Below are positions 6,658 through 12,773 of a DNA stretch of 13,359 bases, one piece after another. Position numbers and translations under genes: made by a program. The notes under the pieces are model-generated. The model worked only from the letters and a program-made list of their open reading frames with translations, searched no databases and was not told the DNA's origin. How positions within the stretch are numbered: position 1 is the first letter of the stretch; each line of letters begins with the position of its first letter. Source of the DNA: JABFRJ01 sp031365465 (lineage in GTDB: Bacteria > Pseudomonadota > Alphaproteobacteria > Rhizobiales > Hyphomicrobiaceae); NCBI GenBank assembly GCA_031365465.1, contig JANLYD010000159.1, forward strand, positions 1 to 13,359. Reading direction: 5' to 3'.

Positions 6658-7627
6658 TATTCTGCGCAACCGAGCGGCAGATCGCTTCGAGCGTTGCGAT
6701 ATTGTTGATTTTCTGCGTGTCGGTGAACGGATAGACGGCGCGGCCCTCGCAGGCGGCGGCGAATGCCTCCAGATTCTCCCGCACGGTATCGGTCCAGGCG
6801 AACTCGCGCGTATCGCGACGGCCGTCGCGATGCTGCACGACGAGCGAAACGGGCCCTGGCGTGTCCGGGTGCGAATGATTGCGCACTTCGACCCACGCGG
6901 CATCGCCGAACACGGTCAATCCGATGTACAGCGGCGTCACGAGAATGGCATTCAGATAGGCGGTCGCGCCCGAGACAAACCGCAGATGCACCGATATCAC
7001 GTCGCCGTTGTCCTTGTAGGCAACGCGGCTGGTGGTGGCGGCGTAGACCTCCGACACCGGCCCGAGCATATCGATGAAACCATCGGTCAGATGAATGCCC
7101 ATGGCGGTCATTCCGGCAGCCGGCGCATCCTTTGGCGAAGTGCGCCAATCGCCCGCCGGCACGTTGGCCAACTTGTCGTGACTGAAGTTGGCTTCGGCGT
7201 GCATGATGGTGCCGAGCGTGCCTGACTGTACGAGGCGGCGGACCTCGGCAAGCGCCGGCTCATAGCGCCGCTCATGCCCGATACCCAGTTGCACGCCCGC
7301 GATGCGACAGCCTTCGACACTGCGTTCGGCATCCGCTTTCGTCAGCGCCAGCGGCTTCTCGCAGAACACATGTTTGCCGGCCGCCGCGATCGCCAACACC
7401 TGCTCGGTGTGCCTGGAGTGAGGCGTGCACAAAATGACGGCGTCGATGTCGCCGCGCCTCAACGTCGCTTCAAAGTCGGATGAAAACTCGACGCCATGAT
7501 CGCGCGCGAAGCCTGCCAACTCAGGGTTCAAGTCGACAGCGACCGCAATCCTCAGCGCCGATGAACTGCGCAGGCGGCGGATGATATGTTTTCCCCACCA
7601 GCCGAGGCCAACGATGGCGCAGCGCAT
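6638..7627 (-). CDS. Gfo/Idh/MocA family NAD(P)-dependent oxidoreductase
   Basis: 329 aa, usual for the family. The N-terminal Rossmann fold shows MRCAIVGLGWWG with the dinucleotide-binding GLGWWG at 7-12. Asp32 ends the second strand (AVAVDLNPE), which suggests NAD rather than NADP. ILCTPHSRHTEQVLAIAAAGKHVFCEKPLALT (in parts, 65-96) includes the hallmark EKP at 90-92, whose Lys is catalytic. GMTAMGIHLTDG (172-183) supplies the conserved catalytic His179. The family oxidises or reduces sugars, inositols and some aromatic diols, and the substrate here cannot be told. The ATG at 7627 shares its A with the TGA of the upstream flavin reductase (TGATG), giving translational coupling. A GTG one codon earlier is possible. 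Together they form a two-gene unit divergent from a LysR gene. The last codons overlap a palindrome. Confidence 0.9.
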   Translation of the reverse strand: MRCAIVGLGWWGKHIIRRLRSSSALRIAVAVDLNPELAGFARDHGVEFSSDFEATLRRGDIDAVILCTPHSRHTEQVLAIAAAGKHVFCEKPLALTKADAERSVEGCRIAGVQLGIGHERRYEPALAEVRRLVQSGTLGTIMHAEANFSHDKLANVPAGDWRTSPKDAPAAGMTAMGIHLTDGFIDMLGPVSEVYAATTSRVAYKDNGDVISVHLRFVSGATAYLNAILVTPLYIGLTVFGDAAWVEVRNHSHPDTPGPVSLVVQHRDGRRDTREFAWTDTVRENLEAFAAACEGRAVYPFTDTQKINNIATLEAICRSVAQNMPVQVT

Positions 7628-8193
7628 CACGACGCCACCTCTTCGACCAGCGCAACGGCGCGATGATAGGCGCCCTTCGAAAACACCAGCGGCTCGCCGT
7701 CGTGAAAGCTGGCATCGAGCACGCGGCCGATGAAGATCACGTGATCACCGCCCTCGACGACCGACTCGGTCGAGCACTCAAAGTGCGCAATCGTGCCGGC
7801 CAGCACCGGGCAACCGCCATGGCCGCAGCGGTAGTCGATGCCGGCCAGTTTGTCGACTTTCGGCGTCGAGAAATGCCGGCTCAAAGCCATCTGCCCGAGC
7901 CCCAGCACGTTGATCGTAAAAAAGGGTGCGCGGTGAAAACTGTCGAACGATGCCGAGTTCCGCGACAGGCTCCACAGCACTAACGGCGGGTCGAGGGAAA
8001 CGGTGCTGAACGAGTTGGCTGTCACGCCCTCGAGTTTGCCATCCACCGCTTGGGTGGTCACGACGGTTACGCCGGTCACGAAGCGACCCATGGCGCGGCG
8101 TAGCAGTGTCGTGTCCATGCGTGCGAAGGTCCCGTTCGACCGGCGGTCCACGCCGTGGCCTGTCATATGGTGCATGGGATGCGCCGATGCCAT
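7627..8193 (-). CDS. Flavin reductase domain protein, HpaC-like two-component monooxygenase reductase
   Basis: 188 aa with one flavin-reductase-like domain. In this family the enzyme reduces FMN or FAD with NAD(P)H and hands the reduced flavin to a separate monooxygenase. Family landmarks are FVTGVTVVTT (38-47), the flavin-binding GVTANSFSTVSLDPPLVLWS (56-75), the FFTINVL step with LSRHF, the GDH (149-151) before the strand VIFIGRV, and the C-terminal PLVFSKGAYHRA. A Shine-Dalgarno GAGGAG seven bases before the ATG fixes the start, giving an N-terminal tail of about 25 residues ahead of the usual LRRAMGRF. No partner monooxygenase lies in the window. The next gene, a Gfo/Idh/MocA oxidoreductase, is coupled to it, and a LysR regulator is divergent. 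An oxygenase-independent flavoredoxin-type role cannot be excluded. Confidence 0.88.
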   Translation of the reverse strand: MASAHPMHHMTGHGVDRRSNGTFARMDTTLLRRAMGRFVTGVTVVTTQAVDGKLEGVTANSFSTVSLDPPLVLWSLSRNSASFDSFHRAPFFTINVLGLGQMALSRHFSTPKVDKLAGIDYRCGHGGCPVLAGTIAHFECSTESVVEGGDHVIFIGRVLDASFHDGEPLVFSKGAYHRAVALVEEVAS

Positions 8194-8263
8194 CGCAAAT
8201 CTCCTCGACGCCGATTACTCGCGTCGTTGGTAGGCATTTAAGTGGTGCGCCCTAGTATCTCAA

Positions 8264-8290
8264 ATAATATGATTGCATTATAAGCATCAT
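8264..8290. promoter_or_regulatory. AT-rich palindromic operator candidate in the lysR/flavin reductase gap
   Basis: In an otherwise GC-rich 160-bp divergent gap, ATAAT (8264-8268) and ATTAT (8277-8281) are inverted with an 8-base spacer. A second dyad, ATGATTGC (8269-8276) against GCATCAT (8284-8290), overlaps it. Such interrupted dyads are typical of LysR binding sites placed between a regulator and its target. TATAAT-like hexamers occur on both strands inside it, but I could not pair either with a convincing -35. Confidence 0.45.
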
Positions 8291-8353
8291 GAAAGTCGAT
8301 GAGGCCCAGAGCCGTGTGTCGACCTTGAGCCGTATCGAAGATGGGATCACTGT

Positions 8354-9319
8354 ATGGCCGGCAGCTTGCGCGACATCCGTCTGTTCGTCGCCGCCTACGA
8401 GGAACGGTCGTTCACCGCAGCAGCGCAACGCGAACATGCGACGCAATCGGGTGTCTCGCAGCACATCCGCAAGCTCGAGGAGGCACTGGGTGTAAACCTG
8501 TTCAGCCGTGAAAAAGGGCAGGTTGCGCCGACGCCGGCGGGCGACAGCTACTATCGCAGGTGCATCGAAGTTCTGCGCGCACACGCGGCGGCCACCGACA
8601 CCGTCAAACCCTTCGCCGATGGTCTGGACGGCGCAATCGTCATCGGCTTGATGCCGACGATGACGCGATGCCTGTTGGCGCCGGTGCTGTCGGCATACGC
8701 AACAGCACACCCCAACACCGTCGTTCGCATCGTCGAAGGCTACAGCGCTCCGCTGACCCAGCAGGTGCGATCCGGCGAACTCGATTTCGCGATCGTGCCG
8801 GCTTTCGCTGGCTTGCCCGGCCTCAAAAGCCGGCTGTTCTTGCGCACGCCGGAAGTGCTGGTATCGGCGATCGGGGCACCCGAGCCCCACATGCAGCCGG
8901 TCGCGCCGGATAAGCTGAAGGCACTCAAACTCGTGCTGCCGAGCAAAGCGAACACACGCCGGCAATCCATCGAGACGTACTGTGGATCCAACGGCGTCGA
9001 GATCGTGCGACTGGTCGAAATGGACGCGATGATGGGGACGCTGGATTTCGTCGCGCGATCCGACTGGCGGACGATTCTGCCGGGCATCATGATGGCGGTG
9101 GACGACCCGCGATTGCAGGTCAATCCGCTGACAAACCCGCCGTTGATGCTGGATCTCGTGCTCATCGAACCGTCGCGCCGGCCGATGTCGAAAGCGGCCG
9201 ACGTCATCCTGGCCATGTTGCAAGCCGAGGCGTTGCGGCTGAACGCGCGCTGGGATGTGCCTCCCGCGCCCCCGCCGGCCACCCGCTCCAAATCGCCGCG
9301 CAAACGACAGCCGGCCTAG
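8354..9319 (+). CDS. LysR-family transcriptional regulator
   Basis: 321 aa, standard LTTR length. The winged helix-turn-helix is at about residues 5-63: LRDIRLFVAAYEERSFTAAA, then SGVSQHIRKLEEALGVNLF, then APTPAG. An LTTR substrate-binding domain of two lobes follows (about 90-300), including GAIVIGLMPTMT and a GELDFAIVPAF strand. The C-terminus ends in a basic, proline-rich tail (RSKSPRKRQPA) that looks unstructured. The ATG at 8354 has GGGA seven bases upstream, a modest ribosome site. It is divergent from the flavin reductase/Gfo-Idh-MocA pair across 160 bp, the classic arrangement for a regulator of that pair. The inducer is unknown. Its TAG stop shares bases with the stop of the convergent GST gene. 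Confidence 0.92.
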   Translation: MAGSLRDIRLFVAAYEERSFTAAAQREHATQSGVSQHIRKLEEALGVNLFSREKGQVAPTPAGDSYYRRCIEVLRAHAAATDTVKPFADGLDGAIVIGLMPTMTRCLLAPVLSAYATAHPNTVVRIVEGYSAPLTQQVRSGELDFAIVPAFAGLPGLKSRLFLRTPEVLVSAIGAPEPHMQPVAPDKLKALKLVLPSKANTRRQSIETYCGSNGVEIVRLVEMDAMMGTLDFVARSDWRTILPGIMMAVDDPRLQVNPLTNPPLMLDLVLIEPSRRPMSKAADVILAMLQAEALRLNARWDVPPAPPPATRSKSPRKRQPA

Positions 9320-9972
9320 GCTTTGGGGGCTTCCGGTTGCTTGGATGGGTGCGCATTGGCAAATGCATCGAGTTCCATGCATCTCGCGTGAATGCGGGCG
9401 ACAGTCGGAAATTCGGCCACCGAGCCACCGAAGAACCCGTAGCCGACGACTTGGCTGACCAGACAAATGTCAGCCAGCGTGACCCGGTCGCCGTGGCAAT
9501 AGGTCGACGTGAGGCCGGCGGCGCTGGGTTGTGCGAGATGGCCTTCCAGCGCGCTGAGTGCGGCGCCCATCCAATGCCGCGACCACTGCGTGCGCGCAGC
9601 CTCGTCGACCGCCAGCCTATGTTCGAGATAGTGGCGAACGCGGGGGACCACCAACGGGTGCCCGTCGGAAACGGGGATTTGCGCCAATGCGCGAACGCGG
9701 GCGCGACCGGCAGGATCGGCGGGAAGCAACGCCGGCTCGGGATAGACTTCGTCGAGGTACTCCATGATCGCCATGGATTGGAACAGCACGGTGCCGTCAT
9801 CGAGAACGAGGGCGGGCAGCGCCATCTGCGGATTGATCGCCTTGAATTCCGGACGCATCTGATGCCCGGCTGTCAGGTCGACGATGTGCGTGGTCGCCGC
9901 GATGCCCTTGTGGGCGAGGGCGATGCGGACGCGAAAGGAGGCGAGTGAGCGCCAGTAGGTGTAGAACTGCAT
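9316..9972 (-). CDS. maiA: Zeta-class glutathione transferase, maleylacetoacetate or maleylpyruvate isomerase type
   Basis: 218 aa, close to the 210-215 aa of zeta-class GSTs. These use glutathione as cofactor for cis-trans isomerisation of maleylacetoacetate (tyrosine/homogentisate route) or maleylpyruvate (gentisate route). The N-terminal thioredoxin fold reads YTYWRSLASFRVRIALAHKG. The glutathione-binding KAINPQMALPALVLDDGTVLF holds the cis-Pro, and QSMAIMEYLDE is the GSH Gln-Ser site. The C-terminal helical domain has LLPADPAGRARVRAL and DRVTLADICLVSQV. The usual SSCxWRVRIAL (or SSASYRVRIAL) active-site motif is changed: Ser9-Leu10-Ala11-Ser12 replaces Ser-Ser-Cys/Ala-Ser. The ATG at 9972 has GAGG five bases upstream; an upstream in-frame start at 10029 was rejected. 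The gene symbol is tentative, since the pathway cannot be separated from sequence alone. Confidence 0.85.
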   Translation of the reverse strand: MQFYTYWRSLASFRVRIALAHKGIAATTHIVDLTAGHQMRPEFKAINPQMALPALVLDDGTVLFQSMAIMEYLDEVYPEPALLPADPAGRARVRALAQIPVSDGHPLVVPRVRHYLEHRLAVDEAARTQWSRHWMGAALSALEGHLAQPSAAGLTSTYCHGDRVTLADICLVSQVVGYGFFGGSVAEFPTVARIHARCMELDAFANAHPSKQPEAPKA

Positions 9973-10018
9973 CGCGGCCTCTTGGGAGATGTGGGCGGCG
10001 ATCATCCATCCGCCCAGC

Positions 10019-10039
10019 CCCGAATGCAATGCATTCCGG
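10019..10039. promoter_or_regulatory. Palindrome upstream of the GST gene, operator candidate
   Basis: GAATGCA (10022-10028), one central A and TGCATTC (10030-10036) form a perfect 7-bp dyad. After one mismatched pair it is extended by CC/GG at the two ends. It lies 47 bases upstream of the minus-strand GST start, in the 281-bp gap divergent from the ABC binding-protein gene, where I saw no clear promoter on either strand. Confidence 0.4.
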
Positions 10040-10253
10040 CATCATGAATTGTGATCCCGCAAAGCACGACTTGTTATTTCCAGCGATGCGGCGTGCGGCC
10101 TAGTCTGGTCAAAATGTTTGCCACTTTGTTACGCTGTTCCGGCGTGCGAACACGTATGCGCCACAGTCAGTCCATCTGTTGGCGTCACAGTCTCGCTTCA
10201 ACGATACCAACCGCGGATCAACTGCGGAACGATAACGCAATGGGAGGAAGTGC

Positions 10254-11510
10254 ATGACGATCCATCGTAGAACCGTTCTCAAAGGTATGGCCGCGACCGG
10301 GGCCACGTTGACTGCCTCGGCAAAACTCGCAGCGCCGGCACTCGCCCAGGGTGCGCCATTCAAGATCGGCCTGATGACGGTCAAGACGGGTCCGCTCGCG
10401 CAAGGCGGCATCCAGATGGAACAGGGGCTGCTGACGTTCCTGAAAGAAAAGAACAACACGCTCGCCGGCCGCAAGGTCGAACTCGTCGTCGCCGATACCG
10501 GCGGCAACCCGGCTGGCGCCAAAACAAAAGCGCAGGAACTCGTCGAACGCGACAAGGTCAACGTCATTCTCGGACCGTTGGCGGCGTTCGAATTGCTGGC
10601 GATCACCGATTACATCTTGCAGACCAAGACGCCGTTGGTCGCGGTCGCAGCCGCCGAGGACGTCACGCAGCGCAAAGCCAATCCGTACATCATCCGGCCG
10701 ACCACCACGTCCGCGCAGTGCTGCCACGTGATGGCCGACTATGCGTTGAAGGAACTGAAGTTCAAGCGCGCCGCCACGATCTCCGAAGACTTCGCGTTCG
10801 GGCACGAACAGATGGCTGGCTTCCAGCGCACCTTCGAAGAAGGCGGCGGCAAAGTCGTCAAGAAACTGTGGCCGCCGCTGGTGACGCCGGATTACACGCC
10901 CTTCATCGCCCAGATCGGCAATGTCGATGTCGTCTTCTCGGGCTTCGCCGGATCAAATCCCGTGAAGTTCATGCGCGCCTACGCCGATCTCGGCCTCGCG
11001 GCAAAGATCCCGCTGATGGGCGGCTGGACGTTCATGGACGACGCGCTGCTCAAGAGCCTCGGCGATGAAGCGATCGGTGTGCTGTCCGGCGCGACCTATT
11101 CCGCCGCATTTGAATCTGAAAGCAACAAGCGCTTCGTCGCCGCCATGGCCAAGGACTACAGCTCACTGCCGGGCGGTTATGCTTCCGGCATGTACATCGG
11201 CGGCATGTGCGTCGAAAGCGCGTTGACGCTCGCCGGCGACAAGTCGAACGACGGCACCGCGTTCGCCGAAGCGCTCCACAAGATCAAGCTCGAGGATACG
11301 CCGCGCGGTCCGTTCACGATAGACAGTCGTGGCAACGCGGTGGGCGCAGTGTTCGTGCGCAAGTGCGAAAAGAAGAATGGGCAGTTGGTCAACACGGTGG
11401 TCAAGACGTACCCCAACGTCAGCCAGTTCTGGACCTACCCCGAGGACGAATTCCTCAAGAGCCCGGTCTACTCCCGCGACTACCCGCCAGCGAAAAACCT
11501 GGAAAACTGA
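10254..11510 (+). CDS. ABC transporter substrate-binding protein, Liv/aromatic-acid type (Peripla_BP_6)
   Basis: 418 aa. The leader MTIHRRTVLKGMAATGATLT and on to APALA (27-31) carries a twin-arginine-like motif (RRTVLK) and an Ala-Leu-Ala cleavage site before Gln32, so export by Tat is plausible. The mature part is a periplasmic two-lobe type I binding protein. FKIGLMTVKTGPLAQGG (36-52) is the usual first strand and ligand loop. Then come GRKVELVVADTGGNPAGAKT with AQELVERDKVNVILGP, the strand RAATISEDFAFGHEQMAGF, and DVVFSGFAGSNPVKFMRAY at the second lobe. It delivers a ligand to the LivH/LivM permease encoded next. Homologues bind branched-chain amino acids, amides or aromatic acids; the neighbouring aromatic-metabolism genes make an aromatic ligand attractive but unproven. 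The Shine-Dalgarno GGAGG is six bases before the ATG. A hairpin and a REP doublet separate it from livH. Confidence 0.92.
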   Translation: MTIHRRTVLKGMAATGATLTASAKLAAPALAQGAPFKIGLMTVKTGPLAQGGIQMEQGLLTFLKEKNNTLAGRKVELVVADTGGNPAGAKTKAQELVERDKVNVILGPLAAFELLAITDYILQTKTPLVAVAAAEDVTQRKANPYIIRPTTTSAQCCHVMADYALKELKFKRAATISEDFAFGHEQMAGFQRTFEEGGGKVVKKLWPPLVTPDYTPFIAQIGNVDVVFSGFAGSNPVKFMRAYADLGLAAKIPLMGGWTFMDDALLKSLGDEAIGVLSGATYSAAFESESNKRFVAAMAKDYSSLPGGYASGMYIGGMCVESALTLAGDKSNDGTAFAEALHKIKLEDTPRGPFTIDSRGNAVGAVFVRKCEKKNGQLVNTVVKTYPNVSQFWTYPEDEFLKSPVYSRDYPPAKNLEN

Positions 11511-11519
11511 GGCGTCAAA

Positions 11520-11539
11520 CCTGCTGCGTTTGCGGCAGG
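11520..11539 (+). terminator. Stem-loop after the binding-protein gene
   Basis: CCTGCTGC (11520-11527), loop GTTT and GCGGCAGG (11532-11539) give an 8-bp stem with one G-U pair, nine bases after the stop codon. No T run follows. Such hairpins commonly protect the binding-protein mRNA and reduce read-through to permease genes, so partial termination or mRNA stabilisation is likely. Confidence 0.5.
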
Positions 11540-11718
11540 ATGCGCGGCGCGTGGAGCGTCTGTCAGGTTTTGAATACCGTTACCAAACCTCTGCCCGAGC
11601 GGTTATCTTTATGGCGATCAGGTACGCCGAAACGATGCCAAACGTCGCTCCGGGTCCTTCTCTGTTCGCAGAGGAGGACTGGGGCGGCGCGGCGGACGGC
11701 CGGGCATTCCAACGTTCT

Positions 11719-11747
11719 CGTCATCCCGGCGAAGGCCGGGACCCACG
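11719..11747 (+). repeat. REP arm, left
   Basis: Begins CGTCATCCCGGCGAAGG and ends GGACCCACG. It is the exact reverse complement of the arm at 11819-11847. Sequences of this kind are abundant between genes in many alphaproteobacterial genomes (general knowledge). Confidence 0.85.
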
Positions 11748-11818
11748 TCGGGCTGCATTTGCGCTCGACACGCCTTGGGTCGACATTGGATATGACAGCG
11801 GTTTTGGTGGCATGCTGT

Positions 11819-11847
11819 CGTGGGTCCCGGCCTTCGCCGGGATGACG
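11819..11847 (-). repeat. REP arm, right (inverted)
   Basis: Begins CGTGGGTCCCGGCC and ends GGGATGACG. It matches the left arm at all 29 positions in reverse complement. It ends 65 bases before the livH start. Confidence 0.85.
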
Positions 11848-11912
11848 AAAAGCGAGCTTGATGCGGTGTGTGCCGGCACCTCGCCTGAGCTCTGTAATTG
11901 CGAGTGCCACTA

Positions 11913-12773
11913 ATGAACCTGTGGCTTGTGCTGGCGATCAATTCGATCACGCTGGGCGGACTGCTGTTTTTGTTGTCGGCGGGGTTCTCGCTGATCTTCG
12001 GCTTGATGCGCATACCCAATCTGATGCACGGCTCGTTCTTCATGCTGGGGGCCTACCTGGGCTCGACGTTTCTGGCCAAGGGTTTCGGGTTCTGGCCGGC
12101 GGCGCTGGCCAGCGCAGCGTCGATGGCGCTGCTTGGGGGACTGGTCGAGCGGTTTCTGCTGCGGCGGCTCGCGGGGCAGGAGTTGGCGCAAGTGTTGCTG
12201 ACGTTGGGCTTGTCCTTCATCATTGCGGATGCGTGCCTGATGATCTGGACAGGCGACCCCATTCAGCCCGCGACGCCGCCGGATCTGCGCGGCGCGATCA
12301 TTCGATCGGGACTGGTATTTCCTATCTATCGGCTGGCGATCGTCGGCGTCGCGCTGGCCATGGCCATCGGACTGTGGCTGTTGATCGACAAGACCCGCCT
12401 CGGCGCCATGATCCGTGCAGGCGTCGACGATGCCGCGATCGCGCGCGTCGTTGGGATAAAGGTGTCGCAACTGTTCACGCTCGTATTCTGCCTCGGCGCG
12501 GCGCTCGCAGCGTTCGCCGGCGTCGTCGGCTCGCCCTATCTGTCAATCTATCCCGGCCTCGATGCCGAGATGCTGCCGTTGGCGTTGATCGTCGTCATCC
12601 TCGGCGGCGCGGGCAGCCTGCCGGGCGCGCTGCTCGGCAGCTTCATCATCGGGTTCCTCTATAACTTCGGGCAGGCGATGTTTCCCGATCTCGCCTACGT
12701 CATCCTGTTCGTTCCCATGGTGCTGGTGCTCGTTCTGAGGCCGCAAGGGCTGTTCGGCAGGGTGGCACTATGA
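11913..12773 (+). CDS. livH: Branched-chain amino acid type ABC transporter permease LivH
   Basis: 286 aa, inner-membrane permease with about eight hydrophobic segments. It forms the translocation channel with LivM and is driven by LivG/LivF ATPases, presumably encoded beyond the right edge. Family landmarks are LLSAGFSLIFGLMRIPNLMH (20-39) followed by GSFFMLGAY. RAGVDDAAIARVVGIKV is the cytoplasmic coupling region that meets the ATPase. LALIVVILGGAGSLPGALLG lies near the C-terminus, and the protein ends LRPQGLFGR. The ATG at 11913 has only a weak GAG eight bases upstream; a TTG at 11898 in the same frame would add five residues. Low initiation here would fit lower permease than binding-protein synthesis. 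The stop overlaps the livM start in ATGA. Confidence 0.93.
   Translation: MNLWLVLAINSITLGGLLFLLSAGFSLIFGLMRIPNLMHGSFFMLGAYLGSTFLAKGFGFWPAALASAASMALLGGLVERFLLRRLAGQELAQVLLTLGLSFIIADACLMIWTGDPIQPATPPDLRGAIIRSGLVFPIYRLAIVGVALAMAIGLWLLIDKTRLGAMIRAGVDDAAIARVVGIKVSQLFTLVFCLGAALAAFAGVVGSPYLSIYPGLDAEMLPLALIVVILGGAGSLPGALLGSFIIGFLYNFGQAMFPDLAYVILFVPMVLVLVLRPQGLFGRVAL

Larger units (their letters stand above)
11719..11847. mobile_element. REPIN-like palindromic element (two inverted REP sequences)
   Basis: Two identical 29-bp sequences in inverted orientation enclose 71 bp, 129 bp in total. Each arm is itself a hairpin (CCCGGC-GAAG-GCCGGG). The layout fits a REPIN or MITE-like element moved in trans by a RAYT-type transposase. 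None is encoded in the window, so mobility is inferred. No clear target duplication is seen. In RNA the arms would fold either as two small hairpins or as one long 29-bp stem. Confidence 0.75.
11511..11912 (+). other. 402-bp intra-operon gap holding a hairpin and a REP doublet
   Basis: Unusually long for the space between a Liv binding protein and its permease. It contains a stem-loop right after the first gene, the 129-bp REP doublet, and about 180 bp between them in which I see no gene. Frames open through the gap on both strands lack ribosome sites and protein-like content. Confidence 0.75.

Noticed and set aside
8252..9466. A 404-codon open frame on the minus strand
   Set aside because: It lies across the LysR gene, whose helix-turn-helix and substrate domain are clear on the plus strand. 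The antisense product has no recognisable domain.
11719..11847. CRISPR array
   Set aside because: Only two repeat units, in inverted orientation and with one spacer-like interval; arms are internally palindromic as in REP elements.
11563..11910. Possible genes in the gap before livH
   Set aside because: Frames on both strands read through the REP arms (repeating peptides such as SRHPGEGRDP) and lack ribosome sites.
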